This document shows, piece by piece, positions 18,304 through 27,797 of a stretch of 64,000 nt of DNA; within the stretch, counting starts at the first letter, position 1; every line of letters begins with the position of its first letter. The translations under genes were made by a program, and so were the position numbers. Source of the DNA: Chryseobacterium tructae (GTDB lineage Bacteria; Bacteroidota; Bacteroidia; Flavobacteriales; Weeksellaceae); assembly GCF_030409875.1 (NCBI RefSeq), contig NZ_JAUFQR010000001.1:4340001-4404000 (forward strand), given 5' to 3'. The notes under the pieces were generated by a model. The model did not search any database. It was not told where the DNA came from and was given only the letters and a program-made list of their open reading frames with translations.

Positions 18304-18331
18304 CAAATTTAACTTTTTTTAGTTCACACAA
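18304..18331 (-). promoter_or_regulatory. Promoter of the Rhs operon
   Basis: Read on the minus strand, TTG (18329-18331), 17 nt and TAAATTTG (18304-18311) match the Bacteroidota sigma-A consensus TTG/TAnnTTTG. It lies 45 nt before the ATG of the T9SS-tailed protein. Confidence 0.75.
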
Positions 18332-18470
18332 ATCATACTGAAGTGACTTAATTTAAAATATTTACAAAAATAGAAATGTTTTATTATATTCTATATCCTT
18401 CATTAATCCTACAAATCTACTACAGTGTTGCGACAGAGTATGTCGTATTATTTACCACATAATAAAAAAA

Positions 18471-18494
18471 GGGCCAACTCCGAAGAGCCGACCC
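18471..18494 (-). terminator. Terminator of the RND efflux operon
   Basis: On the minus strand GGGTCGGCTC-TTCG-GAGTTGGCCC (with G-U pairs) is followed by TTTTTTTATT. It lies 42 nt after the end of the outer-membrane factor gene. Confidence 0.8.
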
Positions 18495-18535
18495 TCAAAA
18501 CATTAACTGTTTATTGATTGAATTATGATGTTTTT

Positions 18536-19984
18536 TTATTTCCAGCCACCACCTAAACTTTTATAGATGTCTACAACTGTACTCAGCTGCTTTTGTTTTG
18601 CTTCTATCAATTCCATTTTAGCATCCAGCGCATCTCTTTGGTTCAAAAGAACTTCAAGATAATCTGCTCTTGAGTTTCTGAATAATTGGTTGGCGATATC
18701 AATAGATTGATCCAAAGCCTTAGTTTCCTGGGATTTCAATTGATAATACTGATCTATATTTTTAACTTTTGACATCAGATTAGCCACATCCAGATAAGCA
18801 TTTAAAATGGTTTTATCATATTCATATAATGCTTGAATCTGTTTAGCATCTGCAGTCTGAAAGTTAGCTTTAATGGCACTTTTATTAATAAGTGGCCCCG
18901 CTAACTCTCCTACTAGATTATAAGCAATAGACTCAGGCATTTTCACCAAATAAGAAGGTTTGAACGCTTCTAATCCTAATGTAGCAGAAATTTCCAATGA
19001 TGGATAAAATTCTTTTCTTGCTGCTTCTACATCTAATTTTGAAGCCTTTAATTCTAATTCCGCCTGCTTGATATCAGGACGATTAGCCAGCAATTGTGAC
19101 GGAATTCCCGTATACACCGTCGGCGGAATGGTTGACATAAAATTCTCCTTTGTTCTGACAATCGGTTGCGGATACCTTCCCAACAGAGCATTGATTTCGT
19201 TCTCTTTTTCAGTAATTTGCTGACGGATGGTGTATTCTGAAGCTTTGGACTTAGCCAATTCTGCTTCAAATTTTTTCACCGCCAGTTCCGTTGCTGCCGC
19301 TGCTTCTTTCTGAATCTTGGAAATTTCCAACGCTCTTTGCTGAAGTTTGATATATTGCTGTATAATATCCAATTGATTATCTAAAGCCAATAATTCATAG
19401 TAACTATCCGCGACTTCTTCAATAAGATTAGACAGAACAAAATTTTTCCCTTCTACTGTAGAAAGATAATGAGCCACAGCTGATTCTTTTTCTGTTCTCA
19501 GCTTTTTCCAGATATCAATTTCCCAGCTCGCATTTAAGCCTGCTTCAAAATTGCCTAATGGATCAGGAATAGGCTTTCCTGGTTCCATTTCTGTGCTTGC
19601 ATCTCCGGCTCCTTCACTCGTATAACGGCCTGCTTTTTTTAATCCGGCTCCTATTCCTGCAGAAACAGTAGGTGTTAATCTCCCTTTTTTAGCTAAAACC
19701 CCACTTTTAGCAATTTCAATTTCCTGAAGAGTAATCATGAGCTCCTGATTGTTTTTTAAAGCAGTTTCAATAAGCGTCACTAAATTAGGATCTGTAAAAA
19801 ACTGTCTCCAAGGTGTTGTTCCACTATTGTTATTAGCATCCTGCTGCTCTTCCTGATTGAAGTTTTGAGGGATATTTGTTTTTACCTCGTCTTTTATGAC
19901 GGTCGCCATTGGCGCCTTACAACTTGCAAGAACAAGCGATAAGGCAATGGCTGTTATTATATTTTTAGTCTTCAAATTTTCCAT
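18536..19984 (-). CDS. RND efflux outer-membrane factor, NodT family lipoprotein
   Basis: A TolC-like channel forms the outer-membrane exit of a tripartite efflux pump. The 482-residue protein has a lipobox (ALSLVLASC, Cys22), long helical hairpin regions and the two OEP repeats of the NodT family (TNIPQNFNQ, LVTLIETALKNNQELMITLQ, IPSQLLANRPDIKQAELELK and QRDALDAKMELIEAKQKQLS). LANRPDI is the family signature. It is the last gene of the adaptor-pump-channel operon, and its start overlaps the pump's end by 20 nt. Length and motifs are normal. Confidence 0.9.
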   Translation of the reverse strand: MENLKTKNIITAIALSLVLASCKAPMATVIKDEVKTNIPQNFNQEEQQDANNNSGTTPWRQFFTDPNLVTLIETALKNNQELMITLQEIEIAKSGVLAKKGRLTPTVSAGIGAGLKKAGRYTSEGAGDASTEMEPGKPIPDPLGNFEAGLNASWEIDIWKKLRTEKESAVAHYLSTVEGKNFVLSNLIEEVADSYYELLALDNQLDIIQQYIKLQQRALEISKIQKEAAAATELAVKKFEAELAKSKASEYTIRQQITEKENEINALLGRYPQPIVRTKENFMSTIPPTVYTGIPSQLLANRPDIKQAELELKASKLDVEAARKEFYPSLEISATLGLEAFKPSYLVKMPESIAYNLVGELAGPLINKSAIKANFQTADAKQIQALYEYDKTILNAYLDVANLMSKVKNIDQYYQLKSQETKALDQSIDIANQLFRNSRADYLEVLLNQRDALDAKMELIEAKQKQLSTVVDIYKSLGGGWK

Positions 19985-22900
19985 CGTGTTCGTAAGGTTC
20001 AGTTTGTTCTGTTAAAGGATTTTCTTCTTCATATCTCGCCAATCTGGATTTTTCTGCAATGGTTCCGAAGATATAATACAATCCTGGAATAATCATCAAT
20101 CCAAAGATGGTTCCTATCAGCATCCCCCCTGCCGCAGCAGTTCCAATGGTACGGTTTCCAATCGCTCCAGGTCCTGTTGCAATTACCAACGGGATCAACC
20201 CCGCAATAAAAGCAAATGAGGTCATTAAGATCGGTCGGAAACGGATTGCAGCCCCTTCAATGGCTGCTTTGCCACCGGAATGCCTTCTTCAGCTTTCTTC
20301 TGTACAGCAAATTCCACAATCAATACAGCATTCTTACCTAAAAGCCCGATAAGCATTACCATAGCTACCTGAGCATAGATATTATTTTCCAATCCTAACA
20401 ATTTTAAACATAAAAAGGCTCCAAAAATACCTGTAGGAAGGGATAAGATAACTGGTAACGGAAGAATAAAACTTTCATATTGTGCTGAAAGAATCAGGTA
20501 TACAAATCCAAGACATACCAAGAAAATAAATACGGCTTCATTTCCACGGCTTACTTCATCTTTGGAAATCCCTGCCCAATCGATCCCGAAACCTCTCGGA
20601 AGGGTCTTATCCGCAACCTCCTGAATCGCTTTAATAGCTTGTCCACTACTGTATCCCGGTGCCGGAGTTCCACTTACTTCTGCAGAATTGTACATATTAT
20701 GTCTTGTAATTTCAGACAGTCCATATACTTTTTCAAGATGCATAAAGTCTGAATAAGGTACCATCTGATCCTTATCATTCTTCACATACAGCTTTAAAAG
20801 ATCTGTTGGTAACGCACGATATTGCGGCCCTGCCTGAACAATAACCTTATATGGTCTGTCAAAACGAATAAAACTGGTTTCATAGTTTGAACCGATAAGT
20901 GTTGACAGGTTATCCATAGCTTTTGCAATTGTGACTCCTTTCTGCTCTGCAAGGTCGTTATCCACACGAAGCATATATTGAGGAAACTCGCAGAATAGAA
21001 CGTAAATGCAGATCCCAATTCCGGACGTTTCTTCAGTTCCTTTACAAAGTCATTACTCACCTTCTCCATTTTATGATAATCACCACTTCCCGCTTTATCC
21101 AGCAAACGAAGTTCAAAACCTCCGGCAGCTCCATAGCCAGGAATAGATGGCGGCTGGAAAAATTCAATATTAGCTCCCGGAATATTTTTAGCCTTTTCTT
21201 CAAGCTTTTCAATGATTTCTGCAGCAGATTCTTTACGTTCTTCCCAACTTTTAAGATTGATAAGACAGGTTCCTGAGTTGGATCCGGTACCTTCTGTTAA
21301 AATCTCATATCCTGCTAATGAAGAAACAGATTTTACACCATCCACATCTTCAGATTCTTTCAACAATTCCCTGGCAATCTGATTGGTTCTTTCCAAGGTA
21401 GATCCCGGAGGAGTCTGTATAATCGCATAAATCATCCCTTGATCTTCTGCTGGAATAAATCCTGTAGGAAGAGAATTACTCAGGAAGAATGTACAGGCAC
21501 AAACGCCAATAATAACGGCAACGTGATTCCTTTCTTGGTAACAGTCTTCTTCAGCATTCCTTCATACTTCCCGGCTCCTTTTGTAAAAAGGTTATTGAAT
21601 TTATCAAGGAAAGCAGTAATCAGAGTTTTCTTTTTAGCTTTCCCGTGGTTATTTTTTAGGATTAAAGCACATAATGCAGGGGTCAAAGTCAAAGCCACTA
21701 CTCCCGATAAGATAATGGATGAAGCCATGGTAATCGAAAACTGACGATAAAATACCCCAACCGGCCCTGACATAAATGCAATCGGAATGAATACGGATGC
21801 CATTACCAAAGTAATTGCGATAATCGCTCCACTAATTTCGTGCATTGCTTCTTCTGTAGCTTTTAAAGGAGATAGGTTTTTCTCCTCCATTTTGGCGTGC
21901 ACTGCTTCAATTACCACAATGGCATCATCGACTACAACCCCGATTGCCATTACCAAGGCAAAGAGCGAGATCATATTCAGCGTAATTCCAAATGCAGACA
22001 TTACAGCAAAGGTTCCTACCAGTGAGACCGGAACAGCTAATGCAGGAATCAAGGTTGAACGCCAATCACCAAGGAAAAGGAATACCACAATAGCTACCAA
22101 TATAAAAGCCTCAAATAAAGTGTGAATTACTTTTTCCATAGAAGCATCCAGGAATCTGGAAACGTCATAACTGATATCATAATGCATTCCTTTAGGAAAA
22201 TTATTTTTTTCCAGATCTGCCATTAAAGCTTTTACGTTTTTGATAACGTCACTGGCATTAGAGCCATAAGACTGTTTTACCGTAATCGCTGCAGAAGGTT
22301 TCCCATTTAATGTGGAATAAATATCATACATCGAGCTTCCGAATTCAATATCAGCAACATCTTTTAACCTGATGGATTCACCATCGGGTTTTGCCCTTAA
22401 GATGATGTTTCCATAATCCTTTTCATTATTAAAACGCCCTGGATATTTTAATACATATTCAAATGATTGCGAGCGTTTTCCCGAACTTTCCCCTGTTTTC
22501 CCAGGAGAAGCTTCCAAACTTTGTTCGTTCAGTGATTCCATCACTTCATCTGCTGAAATGTTATAAGCTGTTAACCTATCCGGCTTAAGCCAAATACGCA
22601 TTGCATATTCACGGGTACCCAAATATCGGCAAAACCTACACCACTTACCCTTCTCAATTCAGACATTACGTTAATATCTGCATAATTGAAAAGGAATTTC
22701 TGATCAGCTTTAGGATCATCACTGTACAGGTTAATATACATCAACATGTTAGGTTCTTCACGGGTAATTTTCACCCCTTCACGAACTACCAAAGGGGGTA
22801 ATTTATTTACAACGGAGGATACACGGTTTTGAACGTTTACTGCTGCAACGTTGGGATCTGTCCCCAGATCAAATACGATCTGAATGGAAGCTTCCCCATC

Positions 22901-23152
22901 ATTTCCGGCATCTGAGGTCATATATTTCATACCCGGTACCCCATTCAATCCTCTTTCTAGAGGGATAACAACAGATTTAATCAATAATTCGTTGTTGGCT
23001 CCGGGATATTCTGCGGTAATATTTACTTTAGGGGGAGAAATAGAGGGAAACTGTGTCACCGGAAGCTTTACCAATGACAGAATCCCCATAAACACAATAA
23101 TCAATGAGATTACAATAGACAGAACGGGTCTGCGGATGAATTTCTTAAACAT
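19965..23152 (-). CDS. RND efflux pump, inner-membrane HAE1 (AcrB-like) transporter (four frameshifts)
   Basis: This is the proton-driven drug or solute pump of the tripartite system. The N-terminus MFKKFIRRPVLSIVISLIIV and GVGFADI are typical. The proton-relay residues are present: Asp-Asp in AIGVVVDDAIVVIE (TM4) and Lys in MLIGLLGKNAVLIVEFAVQK (TM10). The frame breaks at about 22621, 21520, 20984 and 20268. At each place one base restores the expected protein (for example VGFADILGTREYAMRIWLKP and FYSASFPQYMLRVDNDLAEQ). The reconstructed length of about 1,060 residues is normal. Breaks in such a conserved gene, mostly in short A or T runs, suggest sequencing error rather than decay. Substrates cannot be told from sequence. 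Confidence 0.9.
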
Positions 23153-23173
23153 ACTTCTTCACTTTAGAGACCA

Positions 23174-24259
23174 CTACTCTGCTTTTAATTTCAATGACTG
23201 AAGAACCTTTTTAGGATCCTGGAATTTTGTTTTTACTTTTTGGTCATCCTTCACTTTCTGAACGCCTTCCAAAAGAATCTGATCGCCCTTTGAAATTCCT
23301 GAGCTCACTACATAAAGATCCGGAAGTTCATAGGCTATTTTAATATTTTTAGATTTTGCCGTCCCGTTTTTATCAATAACGAATACATATTTCTGATCCT
23401 GAATTTCATAAGTAGCTTTCTGAGGAATAATAAGAGCATTGTGTACCGGCATTGTCATTTGTACTTTCCCGGTTTCCCCGTTTCTCAGAAGTTTATCTGG
23501 ATTGGGAAACTTGGCTCGAAACGCAATATTTCCGGTTTCATTATCAAATTCCCCTTCAATAGTCTGAATTTCCCCTTTTTGCGTATACATTTCTCCATTG
23601 GCAGTAATCAAAGAAACCTGATTACTTCCTCTGTCTGCAGCATGAGTCTGATAGCTGAGATATTCCGGCTCAGAGACATTGAAATAAGTATAAATACTTG
23701 TATTATCTGATAAAGAAGTTAACAAATCTCCTTCATCCACAAGACTTCCTAATTTCAAAGGAATTCTGTTGATAATCCCTGAAAACGGAGCTTTAATATC
23801 CGTAAAAGACAGGTGAATTTGTGCCAGTTTCATTTCTGCGTTGGCTGCATCAAGTTTAGCTTTAGCCATTGCTTTTTCATTTTTGGATACAATATTATTT
23901 CCCGCTAAAGTGCTTGCATTTTTCAATTCAATAGAAGCTTGTTCTACTTCTGCTTTTGCTTTTAATAATTCTGCCTGATACAGCTTAGGCATAATACGGA
24001 ACAGGGTTTGTCCTGCTTGTACATACTGGCCTTCATCTACAAAAATTTTCTCAAGGAATCCTTTTTCCTGAGCTCTCACTTCAATATTCTTTACAGATTG
24101 AATCTGAGCTACATATTCCTTATTAATCACAGTATCCATTACTACCGGTGATGTTACCGGGTAAGTGGTTACTTCTTCTTTCTCCTCCTTTTTGTTATTG
24201 CAGCTTACGGCCAGTAAAAGAACGCTAAGCGCAATACCTGAGGTAACTCTTATCATCAT
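23174..24259 (-). CDS. RND efflux periplasmic adaptor subunit (AcrA/MFP family)
   Basis: This adaptor joins the pump to the outer-membrane channel. The 361-residue protein has a lipobox (LLLAVSC, Cys20), a barrel-sandwich (lipoyl-like) domain (EVRAQEKGFLEKIFVDEGQY, then TDIKAPFSGIINRIPLKLGS), a helical hairpin at about residues 95-145 and a beta-barrel region (GETGKVQMTMPVHNALIIPQ). It is the first gene of the operon, 21 nt before the pump gene. No regulator gene sits beside it and no strict consensus promoter is visible. Confidence 0.92.
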   Translation of the reverse strand: MMIRVTSGIALSVLLLAVSCNNKKEEKEEVTTYPVTSPVVMDTVINKEYVAQIQSVKNIEVRAQEKGFLEKIFVDEGQYVQAGQTLFRIMPKLYQAELLKAKAEVEQASIELKNASTLAGNNIVSKNEKAMAKAKLDAANAEMKLAQIHLSFTDIKAPFSGIINRIPLKLGSLVDEGDLLTSLSDNTSIYTYFNVSEPEYLSYQTHAADRGSNQVSLITANGEMYTQKGEIQTIEGEFDNETGNIAFRAKFPNPDKLLRNGETGKVQMTMPVHNALIIPQKATYEIQDQKYVFVIDKNGTAKSKNIKIAYELPDLYVVSSGISKGDQILLEGVQKVKDDQKVKTKFQDPKKVLQSLKLKAE

Positions 24260-24405
24260 AATTCTAGAGTTTTATAAATCGTTAATGTTTTGAATAGAAA
24301 TAAATGGTAATAGAGAGATATTACGTTGTGATGATTACCAACATACACAGCGCAAAGCTTTCCCACCTGAAATCAGGCAGAAGATCAATAGAAAGAAATG
24401 AATTT

Positions 24406-24798
24406 TTAAATTCTAATAGAACGAATCAGAATAAACTTTTTAGCAGTGAGCCCAAATATTAAACCGTGAATATCCGGTCTAAACTGCTTCTTGCTTTTGA
24501 GTCCAAAAATATAGACAAGACTGAAAATCCCTGCAAAAACAATAATAGTCTGAAATATATCAGAAAGCTGGAAATCATTTTCGGCAAGTTCTAAAATAGA
24601 ATTATCATCTATGGTATCGGAGGTCATCTGCTGAATAGATAGCTTTTCATAAGTCTGGTTCAGTCGATTCGCTCTTTTAGGGAGATGATGAGAAACATGA
24701 CCGGAATAGTCATTTCGAAGTGTTTTAACATTGAGCTTGCTTTCTACTACAAAGAGCAGAAATAGACCCGTTAAAAAAAATACTATAAAGTTTCTCAT
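24406..24798 (-). CDS. Hypothetical membrane protein
   Basis: This protein of about 130 residues starts at the ATG at 24798 (MRNFIVFFLTGLFLLFVVES). The alternative ATG 21 nt upstream would add a short polar extension. It has an N-terminal hydrophobic segment (signal or anchor), a polar middle rich in Asn, Ser and Asp, and a second helix at about residues 81-101 (FQTIIVFAGIFSLVYIFGLK). A basic tail follows. No family is recognised. It lies upstream of, and in the same direction as, the efflux operon, 146 nt away. Confidence 0.55.
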   Translation of the reverse strand: MRNFIVFFLTGLFLLFVVESKLNVKTLRNDYSGHVSHHLPKRANRLNQTYEKLSIQQMTSDTIDDNSILELAENDFQLSDIFQTIIVFAGIFSLVYIFGLKSKKQFRPDIHGLIFGLTAKKFILIRSIRI

Positions 24799-25096
24799 TT
24801 TGAAGTGGCAAATGTACACTTAGATTATCATATCTTCATAATAGATTAACAAAATTTAACTCTCCTTTAAATTACCTGAATTAACAATCTCACTGAATAC
24901 GGAATGCCATGAAAAACAAATATTTATAAAGCAACAAGTTCCTTATTACGATCACAATATCTCTAACTTCTACATTTCTCAATAGGTTCATGTCCCGTTT
25001 TTCGACATTTTATTTCGAACATTCTTATTATTTAAAGAAAACATCAACCTAAAAAACTAAACTTTATCATGATTTCAAATTATTAGGATAAGCTTA
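24799..25096. other. Intergenic, no gene seen
   Basis: AT-rich sequence between a leftward and a rightward gene group. No coding frame, repeat or RNA is evident before the promoter at 25097. Confidence 0.5.
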
Positions 25097-25127
25097 TTGT
25101 TATTCTCTAAATTTTGAATTATTTTTG
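25097..25127 (+). promoter_or_regulatory. Consensus promoter upstream of a small ORF
   Basis: TTG (25097-25099), 20 nt and TATTTTTG (25120-25127) fit the Bacteroidota consensus. A start codon follows 19 nt downstream, and the lipoprotein gene at 25411 lies further on. Confidence 0.65.
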
Positions 25128-25146
25128 CCGAAAATTTACACAACAA

Positions 25147-25242
25147 ATGAACAAAGAAAAAACGCCTTCTATTCTACTGACTATAAATCGGTTAAAAAAA
25201 ACATCAAAATTCCCTCAACCACAAATTTCTTATTTTAAATAA
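25147..25242 (+). CDS. Possible 31-residue peptide
   Basis: An ATG 19 nt after a consensus promoter opens a frame of 31 codons, MNKEKTPSILLTINRLKKTS followed by KFPQPQISYFK. It is basic and has no signal peptide or known motif. It could be a leader peptide, a small protein or chance. The promoter is better supported than the peptide. Confidence 0.25.
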   Translation: MNKEKTPSILLTINRLKKTSKFPQPQISYFK

Positions 25243-25410
25243 TCTGTTTTTCGTTTCACTGAAGAATATTTTAAAAAGCTGGAAAAAACCCACGCAATTA
25301 AAATACAATGTTAGTTTATGTAAAATTAACATATAATTATCAGAAATATTTGTATTTTTATATAATATTAACACCATAATTCATGAAACACTTTAAAATC
25401 ACTTATCACT

Positions 25411-25803
25411 ATGAAAAAATTATTTACATCCCTCCTTTTCGGACTAGCAATTCTTTCCTCAACAGCATGTAAGCATCCCGGAAAAGAGGCTGAAACTATT
25501 ACCGCTTCTACTCCTGAAAATACAGATGACATTTCTAAAGAGGTGTACGTTGACAGCTATGGAGAAAAAATAGAAGTCACTATAAATCGTACCAAAAATA
25601 CGGCAACGATTCATTTAAACGGTAAAACTTATGACCTTAAAAAAAGCGATGCTTTACCAGACTATACGGCCTCCAATGAAGAGTATCAATACTCTGAAAT
25701 TAAAGGCAATATCACTTTTTTAAAGAAGAATGTAGACATGGTGCTTTTCCATCTTAAACAGGCAAAAAAAGAATCAGGCCCGGCAAAAATGGCATCGTAT
25801 TAG
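25411..25803 (+). CDS. Small lipoprotein, possibly MliC-like
   Basis: This 130-residue lipoprotein has a signal peptide and lipobox (LFGLAILSSTAC, Cys20), then a polar linker. A compact beta domain follows (GEKIEVTINRTKNTATIHLN, GKTYDLKKSDALPDYTA, YQYSEIKGNITFLKK). The order of strands resembles MliC-type lysozyme inhibitors, but the paired cysteines of that family are not evident, so the link is weak. It is 36 nt upstream of the META-domain lipoprotein, and the two probably form an operon ending at 26297-26328. Confidence 0.6.
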   Translation: MKKLFTSLLFGLAILSSTACKHPGKEAETITASTPENTDDISKEVYVDSYGEKIEVTINRTKNTATIHLNGKTYDLKKSDALPDYTASNEEYQYSEIKGNITFLKKNVDMVLFHLKQAKKESGPAKMASY

Positions 25804-25839
25804 CATATATACAAACAGTAAAATTAAAATTTAAAATTT

Positions 25840-26271
25840 ATGAAAAGCTTGTATTACTATTTATCCGCTCTTTTTCTAACTGTATTTCTAGTTTCTTGCC
25901 AGACACAGACCGCACAGAAATCAACAACAGATATTACAGGAAAAACTTGGAAATTAACGGAGCTTAATGGTCAGCCAATCAAGTTAAAAAATCAAAAAAA
26001 CAATCCTTACTTCAAACTTGATATGAACGGGATGAGATATGAAGGTCATGCAGGATGCAATGGATTAGGTGGTACTTTTGAAATCAAACAGGATGTTATG
26101 AGAATCAAATTTAACCAAGGAATGTCTACTATGATGGCTTGTGAAGATCTTGATATCGAAAATCAGTTTACAAAGGCAATTCTTGCAGCTGATAACTATT
26201 CTGTTAACGGAAACACGTTAACTTTAAACAAAGCAAGAATGGCTCCTTTAGCGAAGTTCGTTCTTGAATAA
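25840..26271 (+). CDS. META-domain (HslJ-like) lipoprotein
   Basis: This 143-residue protein has a lipobox (LFLTVFLVSC, Cys20) and a META domain: ITGKTWKLTELNGQPIK, then EGHAGCNGLGGTFEI and MSTMMACEDLDIENQFTKAI. GCN and MACED are the hallmark cysteine-containing motifs of the family. META/HslJ proteins are small envelope proteins linked in E. coli to heat shock and novobiocin resistance; the exact role is unknown. It is the second gene of a two-gene lipoprotein unit. Confidence 0.88.
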   Translation: MKSLYYYLSALFLTVFLVSCQTQTAQKSTTDITGKTWKLTELNGQPIKLKNQKNNPYFKLDMNGMRYEGHAGCNGLGGTFEIKQDVMRIKFNQGMSTMMACEDLDIENQFTKAILAADNYSVNGNTLTLNKARMAPLAKFVLE

Positions 26272-26296
26272 GAAAGACAATAATTAGATTTAATAT

Positions 26297-26328
26297 AAAA
26301 AGACGTCCTTGTATGGGGACGTCTTTTT
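26297..26328. terminator. Bidirectional terminator between convergent genes
   Basis: AAAAAGACGTCC and GGACGTCTTTTTT form a stem with an 8-nt loop. It closes the lipoprotein operon and reaches the stop codon of the SemiSWEET gene on the other strand. Confidence 0.85.
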
Positions 26329-26585
26329 TACTTTTTGTTGTATATCATATAACAAATTAAAAGGCTGATATTCACCAAAACGGCAAATGAATTTGATAAA
26401 ATAATAGGAAGTTCATCTTTTACAAAACCATACCATACCCATAAAGACAACCCTGAAATAAGCACCAAAAGCATAAGCAAAGAAATGTCTTCCACATTTT
26501 TCTCCCGTATTACTTTTATAAGCTGTGGAATCATAGATACTGAAGTGAGTACACCTGCAATGATTCCTAATAGATTTTCATTCAT
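26328..26585 (-). CDS. SemiSWEET sugar transporter
   Basis: This 85-residue protein has three membrane helices forming one triple-helix bundle (MtN3/PQ-loop). SemiSWEETs dimerise and let sugars pass the inner membrane by facilitated diffusion. The PQ motif is in TM1 (GVLTSVSMIPQLIKVIREKN); VEDISLLMLLVLISGLSLWV and LIYGF-like WYGFVKDE follow, and TM3 contains the conserved Asn (LSNSFAVLVNISLLICYMIY). Length and motifs are typical. It lies 38 nt downstream of the FAD oxidoreductase on the same strand. Confidence 0.9.
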   Translation of the reverse strand: MNENLLGIIAGVLTSVSMIPQLIKVIREKNVEDISLLMLLVLISGLSLWVWYGFVKDELPIILSNSFAVLVNISLLICYMIYNKK

Positions 26586-26622
26586 GAACTAAGCACTTTA
26601 AGATTACAATTCTGATAAATAA

Positions 26623-27657
26623 TTATTTGAATCTATTCAATGAAACTTCTTCATGTAATGGAATGCCTTCCTCAATAAAACGGAATAAATCTCTTGCAAA
26701 GTAGCATCCATTCAAAATTCCTCTTGCTCCCAGTCCATTGAAGACATACAAATTATGATGGGTTTCATGCCTTCCAATGATAGGTCTACGATCTTTCACT
26801 GTTGGCCTGAAACCAAAATTAACTTCCTTCACTTCAAAGTCATAAGGATAGACTTCTGACAACCCATTGACAAGCTGATTAACCGCCGATTCATCAATAT
26901 GTAGATGAAGCTGCTCGCGATCATATGTTCCTCCATAAAAATAAAGACCATTATCTGTTGGGAAAAGAAAATGTTTCTTTTTAATGGTTATATCTTTCGG
27001 GATTGGCTGAGAGAGTTCAACTTTTATATGATGTCCCTTATTGGGGTTCACTGCAATTTCTGAAAAGTAAGGATTATCTTTCACTCCCATTCCTTCACAG
27101 AAAATAATATTTTTAAAATTAAAATCTTTATAAGAAGATTCTGATGGCTTCAATTTAGCATATTCAAATTTTTCACTGATAAGAAAACCATTTTTTTCAA
27201 AATACCTAAATAAACCTGTGAAAAATCCATTAACATTTAGTCTGGTAGACTGATTCACCTTTCCGGTGAGAAAGTCGTTTTTTACCACATTTAAAGACTC
27301 AAAATTTTCTTCTAAAAAGTTCCTTAATTCTTCATTTTTAGATTTCTTAAGCCATAGCTTCTGCTCATTTTCATCGTGAAAAATTCTGTGAATAGGTGCA
27401 TTAATCAGATAATTCTCCCCGGTATATGTCTCTATTTCCTTCAGACTGCTCTTCAGAAAATCAATTTGCTCCTGAGCTTTCCAGAAGGTGGTAAACTTTT
27501 TAAGTACAACAGGGTTAATAATACCTGCCGAAACTTGTGAAGCGCTTTTCCTTCCCTCAGAAAAAATCACGAAAGATTTGTTGTTCTTCACCAGTTGATG
27601 TGCTAAAAAAAGCCCGGCATATCCGTCTCCTACAATAATATAATCTACATTTTTCAT
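26623..27657 (-). CDS. FAD-dependent oxidoreductase (DAO family)
   Basis: This 344-residue enzyme has an N-terminal Rossmann FAD site, YIIVGDGYAGLFLAHQL, and the DAO-type C-terminal FAD contact GFRPTVKDRRPIIGRHE, then NGLGARGILNGCYFARDL. The family oxidises amines or amino acids, as in glycine oxidase or the oxidase half of MnmC; the substrate is not visible here. It follows gldN by 140 nt, separated by a terminator, in the same direction. Its position after gldKLMN recurs in flavobacteria as I recall, but a role in gliding or secretion is not implied. Confidence 0.85.
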   Translation of the reverse strand: MKNVDYIIVGDGYAGLFLAHQLVKNNKSFVIFSEGRKSASQVSAGIINPVVLKKFTTFWKAQEQIDFLKSSLKEIETYTGENYLINAPIHRIFHDENEQKLWLKKSKNEELRNFLEENFESLNVVKNDFLTGKVNQSTRLNVNGFFTGLFRYFEKNGFLISEKFEYAKLKPSESSYKDFNFKNIIFCEGMGVKDNPYFSEIAVNPNKGHHIKVELSQPIPKDITIKKKHFLFPTDNGLYFYGGTYDREQLHLHIDESAVNQLVNGLSEVYPYDFEVKEVNFGFRPTVKDRRPIIGRHETHHNLYVFNGLGARGILNGCYFARDLFRFIEEGIPLHEEVSLNRFK

Positions 27658-27749
27658 ATGAGCAATTTCATTTATTTAAAGGTCATATGCAATCGCCTAT
27701 ATCATTGATTATTGATTAGCAATAAACAAAGGGCGATTTCATAATAAAA

Positions 27750-27777
27750 AAAACCTGAGTAAAAATACTCAGGTTTT
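27750..27777. terminator. Terminator after gldN
   Basis: AAAACCTGAGTA-AAAA-TACTCAGGTTTT is a perfect 12-bp stem. It lies 20 nt past the stop of gldN and ends the gldKLMN operon. Confidence 0.85.
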
Positions 27778-27797
27778 GTATAAATATCAAGTGAAAT

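Noticed and set aside
19965..23152. The RND pump as a true pseudogene or several small proteins
   Set aside because: Each break is repaired by one base and all catalytic residues remain. Flanking operon genes are intact, so sequence error is likelier.
24820..25140. Riboswitch or structured RNA in the gap before 25147
   Set aside because: No conserved stems or known riboswitch core could be recognised by eye.
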